Under the pieces are notes generated by a model, which was not told the DNA's origin, made no database searches, and saw only the letters and a list, made by a program, of their open reading frames with translations. Below are positions 1 through 5,671 of a DNA stretch of 7,314 bases, piece after piece. This stretch comes from an uncultured Clostridia bacterium (GTDB taxonomy: Bacteria; Bacillota; Clostridia; Oscillospirales; Acutalibacteraceae). The stretch spans positions 1-7,314 of the forward strand of contig CALBKQ010000190.1 of assembly GCA_937895645.1 (NCBI GenBank), in the 5' to 3' direction. The stretch's first letter is position 1. Each line of letters begins with the position of its first letter. Both the position numbers and the translations under genes were made by a program.

Positions 1-211
1 CAAAGATTTTTTCTAATGCTTCTTTGTCTAAAAGGTCTGCTTCATAAAATGTCACAGTCTTTCCTGTAATCTTTTCTACTCTTTTTAAGGATTCTTCACT
101 TGCATTGTAAAGGTTATCTACAACCACCACATCATATCCAGCTTCTAACAATTCCACACATGTGTGGCTTCCGATATAGCCTGCTCCACCTGTAATCAAA
201 ATCTTTGCCAT
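1..211 (-). CDS. galE: UDP-glucose 4-epimerase, N-terminal part (runs off the left edge)
   Basis: Reading the minus strand from 211 gives 70 complete codons without a stop, up to the window edge. The product begins [16 protein letters not shown], the nucleotide-binding Rossmann start of GalE (GGAGYIGSH at residues 8-16). It continues with [10 protein letters not shown] around residues 28-37, where D32-N33-L34 would contact the NAD ribose, and YEADLLD near residues 56-62. GalE interconverts UDP-glucose and UDP-galactose in the cytoplasm; some members also act on UDP-GlcNAc/UDP-GalNAc, but the residues that decide this lie outside the window. The start at 211 is preferred because GGGAGG (221-226) sits 9 bases before it. 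The gene follows nahK by 25 bp on the same strand, so the two are probably co-transcribed. The family call is very firm; the substrate range is open. Confidence 0.93.
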   Translation of the reverse strand, partial: MAKILITGGAGYIGSHTCVELLEAGYDVVVVDNLYNASEESLKRVEKITGKTVTFYEADLLDKEALEKIF

Positions 212-220
212 ATTAAACAT

Positions 221-226
221 CCTCCC
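221..226 (-). promoter_or_regulatory. Ribosome binding site that decides the galE start
   Basis: GGGAGG on the minus strand directly touches an in-frame ATG at 220-218 and lies 9 bases before the next in-frame ATG at 211-209. A ribosome cannot use an ATG with zero spacing efficiently, so the downstream ATG, which gives MAKILITGG, is the likely start. Confidence 0.75.
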
Positions 227-236
227 TACTAGCTGT

Positions 237-1346
237 TTACTTGCTGTATTTTTTTACAATATCCTGCATTGTTGCCCATTTTGCTTCCATGTCTTCCACA
301 AGTTTAAACTGTGTTCTGCATCTGTCAAGGTTATGATTCACGCGGTGAATTTTAAAATAAGTATCTCCATTTAAGTAATCTGCTAAAAATCTTATTCCAC
401 ATTCATAAGTCATAAGCTTTGCGCCGAATGGCAAAAGTTCTTTTTCAAGGTCTGTTAGTGCATCTTTTGCGCTACTTAAATAGCCCTTAACGTATGCTTC
501 ATAAAGTGGAAGACTCAAGCTTACCTTGCTGACATCTTTTTCGTCTTCTGCAGCAGTATTTGCACCAAAACGGATACTATCACCAAAATCATAAAGTGAA
601 AGCCCCGGCATAACTGTATCAAGGTCAATAATGCAAATGCCCTTATCAGTTTCGTTGTCAAAAAGAATATTGTTAAGTTTTGTATCGTTATGTGTAACAC
701 GAAGTGGCAATTTGCCTTCTGCAATTAAATCTACAAGTATATGAGTATCTTTTTCTCTTGCAACAGCAAATTCAACTTCGTCTTTTACGTTGTGAAGTCT
801 ACCTGAAAGGTTTTCGTCAACTGCCTTTTTGAAATCTGCAAATCGTGAAACCGTGTTATGGAAGTTTTCGATTGTATCGTAAAGTGAGTTAATGTCATAG
901 TCAGCAAGTAAATTCTGAAATTCACCGAATGATTTACCGGCGTTATAAAATACCTCTGCATTGTCAATGATGTTGCAAGTGTAAACATCATCAATAAATT
1001 TATAAACACGCCAACAGTTGTTGTTTTCGTCTATGTAGTAATATTTACCCTGTGTAGTAGGCAAGAATGTAAGAGTACATCTGTCAACCCATGGGGTGTT
1101 CATTTCTTCATTCTTTTTACGGATATGGTTTGTAACACCTACAATATTACTCATAAGTCCTTCGGGATTTTTGAAAATATCAGTACTAATCATCTGCAAA
1201 ACATATTTTTTGATTTCGCCATTTTCACTGAATTTAAGAATAAAAGTACTGTTTACATGACCATTTGTATTCTGTTTATATTCAACAAACTCACCTTTAA
1301 TATCAAAGATGTTGCGAATTGTCTCAATGTTAAAAGATACAGACAT
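237..1346 (-). CDS. nahK: N-acetylhexosamine 1-kinase (NahK-like phosphotransferase)
   Basis: This 369-residue protein belongs to the APH/choline-kinase-like fold and resembles bifidobacterial NahK (LnpB) along its whole length, at nearly the same size. Visible landmarks are GHVNSTF (29-35, the nucleotide loop), WRVYKFID (112-119), FGEFQNLL (140-147), the catalytic loop [10 protein letters not shown] (219-228, D221 as probable base), [10 protein letters not shown] (239-248, metal-binding D241/D243), [10 protein letters not shown] (253-262) and [11 protein letters not shown] (315-325). NahK phosphorylates GlcNAc or GalNAc at C1 with ATP in the cytoplasm, in the route that recycles lacto-N-biose and galacto-N-biose. 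That role fits the galE gene 25 bp downstream. The start at 1346 has GGAG (1358-1355) 8 bases upstream and its own promoter. The other genes of that route (phosphorylase, uridylyltransferase) are not in the window, so the physiological sugar is inferred. A related sugar 1-kinase with another preference remains possible. Confidence 0.87.
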   Translation of the reverse strand: MSVSFNIETIRNIFDIKGEFVEYKQNTNGHVNSTFILKFSENGEIKKYVLQMISTDIFKNPEGLMSNIVGVTNHIRKKNEEMNTPWVDRCTLTFLPTTQGKYYYIDENNNCWRVYKFIDDVYTCNIIDNAEVFYNAGKSFGEFQNLLADYDINSLYDTIENFHNTVSRFADFKKAVDENLSGRLHNVKDEVEFAVAREKDTHILVDLIAEGKLPLRVTHNDTKLNNILFDNETDKGICIIDLDTVMPGLSLYDFGDSIRFGANTAAEDEKDVSKVSLSLPLYEAYVKGYLSSAKDALTDLEKELLPFGAKLMTYECGIRFLADYLNGDTYFKIHRVNHNLDRCRTQFKLVEDMEAKWATMQDIVKKYSK

Positions 1347-1391
1347 TTTTTACACTCCAAAATAATTATTAAATCAAAATTATACCATTTA

Positions 1392-1420
1392 ATTATATAT
1401 TGTAGAACTGTTTTAGTCAA
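1392..1420 (-). promoter_or_regulatory. Sigma-70/SigA-type promoter for nahK-galE
   Basis: On the minus strand TTGACT (1420-1415) is followed after exactly 17 bases by TATAAT (1397-1392). The -10 is perfect and the -35 matches 5 of 6 consensus bases. Transcription should start near 1385, giving a leader of about 40 bases before the nahK ATG at 1346. This is inferred from the sequence alone. Confidence 0.82.
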
Positions 1421-1429
1421 TGCTTAATT

Positions 1430-1447
1430 TGTATAATAATTTATACA
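1430..1447. repeat. Inverted repeat TGTATAA-taat-TTATACA, possible operator
   Basis: Perfect 7-bp arms (1430-1436 and 1441-1447) flank a 4-base centre. The dyad lies 9 bp upstream of the nahK -35 and about 20 bp upstream of the pyrH -35, between the two divergent promoters. TGTATA/TATACA half-sites resemble those bound by several GntR-family sugar regulators. No regulator gene is in the window, and an AT-rich dyad of this size can arise by chance. Confidence 0.35.
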
Positions 1448-1467
1448 GTAATTGTTGAAAAATCCTC

Positions 1468-1496
1468 TTTACATAACGCGGATTTTAGGGTAAAAT
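1468..1496 (+). promoter_or_regulatory. Sigma-70/SigA-type promoter for the pyrH operon
   Basis: TTTACA (1468-1473) and TAAAAT (1491-1496) are separated by exactly 17 bases, each one mismatch from consensus. The expected start is near 1503, giving a leader of about 42 bases before the pyrH ATG at 1545. It appears to be the only good promoter for the seven-gene operon within the window. A 15-bp palindrome ATTTTA-ggg-TAAAAT (1482-1496) overlaps the -10, and arms AAAATCC (1459-1465) and GGATTTT (1480-1486) surround the -35. Confidence 0.75.
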
Positions 1497-1506
1497 ATAC
1501 TAAATA

Positions 1507-1530
1507 TGGTAACCGATTAAACTGTTACCA
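1507..1530. repeat. Inverted repeat in the pyrH leader (possible operator or hairpin)
   Basis: TGGTAAC (1507-1513) and GTTACCA (1524-1530) are perfect 7-bp arms around a 10-base centre. The element starts just downstream of the predicted transcription start and ends one base before the Shine-Dalgarno of pyrH. It could be a repressor site in roadblock position, or an RNA hairpin next to the ribosome binding site. Which of these applies, if either, cannot be told from the sequence. Confidence 0.45.
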
Positions 1531-1531
1531 C

Positions 1532-1536
1532 GGAGG
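1532..1536 (+). promoter_or_regulatory. Ribosome binding site that decides the pyrH start
   Basis: GGAGG stands 8 bases before the ATG at 1545. An in-frame GTG at 1536 would extend the protein by three residues (start, Phe, Phe), but its first base is the last G of this site, so it cannot be the start served by it. Confidence 0.85.
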
Positions 1537-1544
1537 TGTTTTTT

Positions 1545-2261
1545 ATGGAACCTAAATATAAGAGAGTCCTTTTGAAAATCAGCGGTGAAGTCCTTGCAGG
1601 TGAAAACAAGCACGGCTTCGACTTTAATACTGTAAACAGCGTTTGTGCAGCAGTTAAAGAAATGGCTGATTTGGGTGTAGAAATTGGTATTGTTGTTGGT
1701 GGCGGCAACTTCTGGCGTGGGCGTTCAAGCGGTGATATGGACAGAACAAGAGCTGACCACATCGGTATGCTTGCAACTGTTATGAACTCATTAGCACTTG
1801 CTGATTCACTTGAACAGATGGGCGTAATCGTTCGTGTTCAGACTGCTATTGAAATGAATAAAATTGCTGAGCCTTATATCAGCCACCGTGCAAAGCGTCA
1901 CCTTGAAAAAGGCAGAGTTGTAATTTTTGGTTGTGGTACAGGTAACCCATTCTTCTCAACTGATACAGCTGCAGCACTTCGTGCAGCAGAAATTGGTGCT
2001 GATATTATCTTCAAAGCAACAAATGTTGACGGTGTTTATGATAAAGACCCTAACCGTTTTGATGACGCAATTAAGTATGATGTGATTACTCATCAGGATA
2101 TTTTAAGCAAAGGTCTTGCAGTTATGGATAGTACTGCAGCATCTCTTTGCCGTGATAACAATATTCCACTTCTCGTGTTCAATCTTCAACAGCCTGAAAA
2201 TATGGTTAAGGCAGTTAAAGGCGAAAATGTGGGTACAGTTGTAGTTTCTGAAAAACAATAA
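1545..2261 (+). CDS. pyrH: Uridylate kinase (UMP kinase)
   Basis: PyrH phosphorylates UMP to UDP with ATP in the cytoplasm, feeding UTP and CTP pools and UDP-sugar synthesis. The 238-residue product has the usual length for the bacterial amino-acid-kinase-fold enzyme. Landmarks in order are KISGE (11-15), GGGNFWRG (52-59), ADHIGMLAT (70-78), the UMP-contacting [13 protein letters not shown] (131-143), the nucleotide-site [13 protein letters not shown] (157-169) and AVMDSTAA (192-199). The ATG at 1545 is set by GGAGG at 1532-1536. It is the first gene of the plus-strand operon. In many Firmicutes rpsB and tsf come immediately before it, but here a promoter and a divergent sugar operon do. The frr Shine-Dalgarno abuts the stop codon, suggesting coupled translation. 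No unusual residues were seen. Confidence 0.97.
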   Translation: MEPKYKRVLLKISGEVLAGENKHGFDFNTVNSVCAAVKEMADLGVEIGIVVGGGNFWRGRSSGDMDRTRADHIGMLATVMNSLALADSLEQMGVIVRVQTAIEMNKIAEPYISHRAKRHLEKGRVVIFGCGTGNPFFSTDTAAALRAAEIGADIIFKATNVDGVYDKDPNRFDDAIKYDVITHQDILSKGLAVMDSTAASLCRDNNIPLLVFNLQQPENMVKAVKGENVGTVVVSEKQ

Positions 2262-2274
2262 AGGAGATAGATTT

Positions 2275-2829
2275 ATGAATACAGTTTTTGATACAATGAA
2301 AGAAAAAATGACAAAAACCATAGGTGCTCTTGAAAAAGAGTATGCAGGAATGCGTGCAGGAAGAGCAACCCCTGCAATCCTTGATAAAATTCAGGTTGAT
2401 TATTATGGTGTGCCAACACCAATTCAGCAGATGGCTGCAGTTTCAGTAAGCGAAGGTAGAATTCTTATTATTCAACCTTGGGACGTTAGCACAATTAACC
2501 CAATTTCAAAAGCAATTCAGGCTTCTGATATTGGCATTAACCCAATGAATGATGGTAAGGTTATCCGTCTTACATTTCCACCTCTTACAGAGGAACGCAG
2601 AAAGGCACTCTGCAAAGATGTAAGCCGTATTGCAGAAGATTCAAAGGTTGCAATCCGTTCAATCCGTCGTGATGCAATGGATAAAATCAAGAATATGAAG
2701 AAGAACAGTGAAATTACTGAAGATGACCAGAAGAATGCAGAAACAAAAATCCAGAAAATCACTGACGACTTCATTAAAGAAATCGACACAGTTTCTGATA
2801 AAAAAGAAAAAGAGATTATGGAGATATAA
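2275..2829 (+). CDS. frr: Ribosome recycling factor
   Basis: RRF works with EF-G to split the post-termination ribosome and free the mRNA and tRNA. The 184 residues match the family's usual size of about 185. Characteristic segments are MRAGRATPAIL (26-36), VDYYGVPTPIQQ (41-52), IIQPWD (65-70), the hinge and long-helix start RLTFPPLTEERRK (98-110) and IRSIRRDAMDKIK (127-139), followed by a lysine/glutamate-rich C-terminal helix. The start at 2275 has GGAG at 2263-2266, 8 bases upstream. The gap to pyrH is 13 bp, the conserved pyrH-frr pairing of bacteria. A strong hairpin follows the stop codon, but no run of T follows the hairpin. The identification is secure. Confidence 0.97.
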   Translation: MNTVFDTMKEKMTKTIGALEKEYAGMRAGRATPAILDKIQVDYYGVPTPIQQMAAVSVSEGRILIIQPWDVSTINPISKAIQASDIGINPMNDGKVIRLTFPPLTEERRKALCKDVSRIAEDSKVAIRSIRRDAMDKIKNMKKNSEITEDDQKNAETKIQKITDDFIKEIDTVSDKKEKEIMEI

Positions 2830-2835
2830 TTGGTT

Positions 2836-2861
2836 TTATGGGCGAGGCGACTCGCCCATAA
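2836..2861 (+). repeat. Perfect hairpin with GCGA tetraloop between frr and uppS
   Basis: Arms 2836-2846 and 2851-2861 pair over 11 bp without mismatch, with a GC-rich core (GGGCGAG/CTCGCCC) around the loop GCGA (2847-2850). GNRA is an especially stable loop class, and only the plus-strand RNA has it. After the stem comes TTTGCC, and on the other strand the stem is followed by AACCA, so there is no U tract for a standard intrinsic terminator in either direction. Roles that fit are an mRNA processing or stability element, a weak attenuator lowering uppS and later genes, or one copy of a dispersed GC-rich palindromic repeat. The structure is certain; the role is not known. Confidence 0.8.
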
Positions 2862-2880
2862 TTTGCCATTATGAATAGTT

Positions 2881-3615
2881 ATGGATAAGAAAAATATACC
2901 ACAATTTTCCGTTTTACCTCAACATATCGGTATTATTATGGATGGTAACGGAAGATGGGCAAAACAAAGAAATCTACCAAGATATAAAGGTCATATTGAA
3001 GGTGCAAAAACATTCCGCAGAATAGGTGAATTTGCCGCAGATGTTGGAATAAAATGTATGACTTTCTATGCCTTTTCTACTGAGAACTGGAAAAGACCTC
3101 AAGAAGAGGTTGACGCTATTATGCAACTTTTTCGTGAGTATTTGCGTGAGGCAGAAGAACGTCAGGCAGAAAATGAAGAAAAAGGCATTAAACTTTGCTT
3201 TTTAGGTGACCGTAAAGGTATTCCTGAAGATATACTTTCTCTTATGAACCAGATTGAAAACGGCACACAGTATGAGACAAAAGTTATATTGAACCTTGCA
3301 ATCAATTATGGAGGACGCCACGAAATTACTGATGGTGTTAAAAAGATTGCAGAAAGAGTAAAGTCTGGTGAAATAAGTGTTGATGATATTACTGAAGAAA
3401 TGATTTCAGATTCTTTATACACAGCAGGATCACCTGACCCTGACCTTATTATCAGACCAAGCGGGGAATACAGATTGTCAAACTTTTTAACATGGCAGTC
3501 TGCTTATTCTGAATTTTGGTTTTCAGATGTGCTCTGGCCAGATTTTACAGAAGAAAATCTTATTGAAGCTTTGAGGGAATTTGAAAAGCGTAACAGACGT
3601 TTTGGCGGGGTATGA
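2881..3615 (+). CDS. uppS: Undecaprenyl diphosphate synthase (cis-prenyltransferase)
   Basis: UppS adds isopentenyl diphosphate units in cis to farnesyl diphosphate, giving the C55 lipid carrier for peptidoglycan and other wall polymers. It acts at the cytoplasmic face of the membrane. The 244 residues have the family length. Seen in order are HIGIIMDGNGRWA (15-27, D21 being the essential Asp), RYKGH (34-38), FSTENWKRP (65-73), NYGGRHEI (142-149) and the C-terminal signature DPDLIIRPSGEYRLSNFL (186-203) continuing through WQSAYSE (205-211). The ATG at 2881 is the first possible start after an in-frame TGA at 2872 and leaves a normal N-terminus. No Shine-Dalgarno-like sequence precedes it, unlike pyrH, frr, cdsA or nahK. 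A hairpin occupies most of the 51-bp gap after frr. Function is secure. Confidence 0.96.
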   Translation: MDKKNIPQFSVLPQHIGIIMDGNGRWAKQRNLPRYKGHIEGAKTFRRIGEFAADVGIKCMTFYAFSTENWKRPQEEVDAIMQLFREYLREAEERQAENEEKGIKLCFLGDRKGIPEDILSLMNQIENGTQYETKVILNLAINYGGRHEITDGVKKIAERVKSGEISVDDITEEMISDSLYTAGSPDPDLIIRPSGEYRLSNFLTWQSAYSEFWFSDVLWPDFTEENLIEALREFEKRNRRFGGV

Positions 3616-3643
3616 AAATAATATCTGAAAAAGGATTTTTTAT

Positions 3644-4510
3644 ATGAAACAACGAATTGTTTTTGGACTTTTATGTGCAGGGGCAGGTGTTCTTGCACTT
3701 TGTATCCGCAATACACCACTTTTTCTTGTAATTGGTGCAATAGTTTGCGTAATGGTTGCAGTTGAAATCAATAAAGCAATAAGCCTTAAAAATAAACCTA
3801 TGTTTGCATTAAGCCTTGTTGTTGCAGCACTTGTGCCCGTTTATTATGAATATAGTCATTTGTTAAGTGGTTTTGCATTGAATTTAAGTCCTGTATATCT
3901 TATTTGCCTTTATATTCTTGCATTGTTTATTTTAATGCTTATAGGTTATGAAAACACAAAGTTTTCAGATGTGGGAATGGTGCTTTTAGGCTCATTGGGA
4001 CTTCCTCTTGCAGTTACCGTACTTCTGTATTTAAGAGATATTGATAAAATCTTCCCTGAACAGAATTATACAACTGAACATGGGCTGTTTCTTATATTGT
4101 TTGCTATGTTCTGTGCGTGGATAAGTGATGCTTCTGCATATTTTGGCGGAAGATTTTTCGGTAAACACAAACTGGCACCAAAAATCAGCCCTAAAAAGAC
4201 TATTGAGGGAGTAATAAGTGGTACGCTCGGTTGTATTGTTGCAAATGTAATTCTTTATGCAGTATTTGATAATCTTGTTTTTGCAAAGCCACACAACAAT
4301 TATCTTGCAATTATTTTAATGTCAGTTCCGTTGTCACTTATCGGCGTTTGTGGTGATTTGACATTCTCTGCCCTTAAGCGTAATTATGAAATCAAAGACT
4401 TCAGCAATCTTGTTCCGGGTCACGGTGGCGTTATGGACAGATTTGACAGTGAAGTGTTTGTGCTTGTGGCACTTTATGCGATTATCAATATTTTCGGAGT
4501 AGTGATTTGA
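3644..4510 (+). CDS. cdsA: Phosphatidate cytidylyltransferase (CDP-diacylglycerol synthase)
   Basis: CdsA is an integral membrane enzyme that joins CTP and phosphatidic acid to CDP-diacylglycerol, the precursor of phosphatidylglycerol, cardiolipin and other phospholipids. The 288-residue protein is mostly hydrophobic, with several membrane segments (about 5-21, 25-41, 53-69, 83-101, 111-130, 148-161, 191-209, 220-237 and 271-287). The family signature is complete at 242-268: SALKRNYEIKD, then LVPGHGG and MDRFD, carrying the metal-binding acidic residues. SDASAYFGGRFFGKHK (161-176) and SPKKTIEG (182-189) are also typical. The start at 3644 has AAGGA (3631-3635) 8 bases upstream and lies 28 bp after uppS. 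The stop codon overlaps the dxr ATG by one base, implying translational coupling. The call is secure. Confidence 0.96.
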   Translation: MKQRIVFGLLCAGAGVLALCIRNTPLFLVIGAIVCVMVAVEINKAISLKNKPMFALSLVVAALVPVYYEYSHLLSGFALNLSPVYLICLYILALFILMLIGYENTKFSDVGMVLLGSLGLPLAVTVLLYLRDIDKIFPEQNYTTEHGLFLILFAMFCAWISDASAYFGGRFFGKHKLAPKISPKKTIEGVISGTLGCIVANVILYAVFDNLVFAKPHNNYLAIILMSVPLSLIGVCGDLTFSALKRNYEIKDFSNLVPGHGGVMDRFDSEVFVLVALYAIINIFGVVI

Positions 4511-5667
4511 TGATTACTAAAAATTTAAGCATATTAGGCTCAACCGGTTCAATCGGTACTCAAAGCCTTGAAACAGCAAGAAAGTGCGGTTACTCTGTTT
4601 CCGCGCTTTCGGCATATTCTAATGTAGATTTAATTGAAGAGCAAATACGTGAATTTAAGCCACAAATAGCAGCGTTAGTTGATGAAAGTGCTGCAAAGGA
4701 GCTTAAAAACCGTGTAAGTGATTTAGATGTAAAAGTGCTTTCTGGTATTGACGGCGTTTGTGAATGTGCAAGAGTAGAAAGCGCAGATACAGTAATAAAC
4801 TCAGTTGTGGGTATGGCAGGTCTTAAACCTACTCTCGCAGCCATTGAAAGCGATAAAAAAATTGCCCTTGCAAATAAAGAGACTCTTGTTGCAGGTGGAC
4901 TTTTAGTAACCAATAATGCCAAGGCAAAAAGCGTTGATATTTTACCTATTGATTCAGAACACTCTGCAATATTTCAGTGTTTACAAGGTCAACCTACAAA
5001 CCGAGCGCTTAAAAGAATTATCCTAACTGCGAGTGGCGGACCATTCTTTGGTAAAACAAAAGAAGAACTTTCAAAAGTAACAGTTGCAGATGCACTTAAA
5101 CATCCTAACTGGAGTATGGGACAAAAAATAACCATTGACTCTGCTACAATGATGAATAAGGGGCTTGAACTTATTGAGGCTGTATGGCTTTTCTCGGTTC
5201 ATCCGTCAAAGATTGAAATTGTAGTTCATAGAGAAAGTATAATTCATTCAGCAGTTGAATATACCGATAATGCAGTTATTGCTCAGTTAGGACTTCCTGA
5301 TATGAAAATCCCTATTCAGTATGCACTCACATATCCTGAAAGAATAGAATCTCTTACAGGTGAATTGGATTTGACAAAATTGGGAACACTAACATTCTAT
5401 AAACCCGATTATGACACTTTTAAGTGTATGAACATCTGTCGTGAAGCAATTACCCGTGGTGGTCTTTATCCTGCATTTGCAAACAGTGCTAATGAACAGG
5501 CGAATCTTATGTTCCGTCAGGGCAAAATCGGATTTTTAGAAATTGGTGAACTTGTTGAGCGTGTTATGAATGATGCTCCAAAAGTTGAAACATACACAGT
5601 TGACGATGTTTATAATGCTGATAAAGAAGCGCGAAATCTAGTAATCAAGTATTCAGGAAAGCAGTGA
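4510..5667 (+). CDS. dxr: 1-deoxy-D-xylulose 5-phosphate reductoisomerase
   Basis: Dxr converts DXP to 2-C-methyl-D-erythritol 4-phosphate using NADPH and a divalent metal, the first committed step of the MEP isoprenoid pathway in the cytoplasm. The 385-residue product has the NADPH-binding GSTGSIG at 10-16, ANKETLVAGG (121-130), the metal-binding PIDSEHSAIFQCLQG (146-160, D148 and E150), TASGGPF (173-179), the mobile-loop segment HPNWSMGQKITIDSATMMNK (198-217) with G218-L219-E220 next (E220 as third metal ligand), and NEQANLMFRQGKI (328-340). All expected catalytic residues are present. The ATG at 4510 overlaps the cdsA stop (TGATG), with GGAG at 4496-4499 ten bases upstream. An in-frame TTG one codon earlier is possible but less likely. 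This is the target family of fosmidomycin. Confidence 0.97.
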   Translation: MITKNLSILGSTGSIGTQSLETARKCGYSVSALSAYSNVDLIEEQIREFKPQIAALVDESAAKELKNRVSDLDVKVLSGIDGVCECARVESADTVINSVVGMAGLKPTLAAIESDKKIALANKETLVAGGLLVTNNAKAKSVDILPIDSEHSAIFQCLQGQPTNRALKRIILTASGGPFFGKTKEELSKVTVADALKHPNWSMGQKITIDSATMMNKGLELIEAVWLFSVHPSKIEIVVHRESIIHSAVEYTDNAVIAQLGLPDMKIPIQYALTYPERIESLTGELDLTKLGTLTFYKPDYDTFKCMNICREAITRGGLYPAFANSANEQANLMFRQGKIGFLEIGELVERVMNDAPKVETYTVDDVYNADKEARNLVIKYSGKQ

Positions 5668-5671
5668 TTTT

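Noticed and set aside
212..220. ATG at 220-218 as galE start (adds MFN)
   Set aside because: It directly touches GGGAGG with no spacing; the ATG at 211 is 9 bases away and gives the usual GalE N-terminus.
1125..1427. Plus-strand reading frame of 100 codons across the nahK start and promoter
   Set aside because: It is antisense to the well-supported nahK gene, covers its promoter, has no recognisable motif and no clear ribosome site. It is a shadow frame.
1432..1437. Second plus-strand promoter with -10 TATAAT
   Set aside because: The hexamer is perfect, but no acceptable -35 lies 16-18 bases upstream (TGTTTT at best) and there is no extended -10 TG at the correct position.
1508..1521. CcpA cre-like site in the pyrH leader
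   Set aside because: Against the TGNAANCGNTTNCA pattern it fits except at two defining positions (the first T and the penultimate C), and the stretch is better explained as part of the TGGTAAC/GTTACCA dyad.
1536..1544. GTG start for pyrH three codons earlier
   Set aside because: The GTG overlaps the GGAGG ribosome site, whereas the ATG at 1545 has ideal spacing.
2836..2866. Intrinsic transcription terminator after frr
   Set aside because: The stem is strong but only three T follow it before GCC, and the other strand also lacks a U run. The downstream genes have no evident new promoter, so full termination would silence an essential operon.
4507..4509. TTG start for dxr one codon upstream
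   Set aside because: The ATG at 4510 overlaps the cdsA stop in the common TGATG coupling form. The difference is a single residue.
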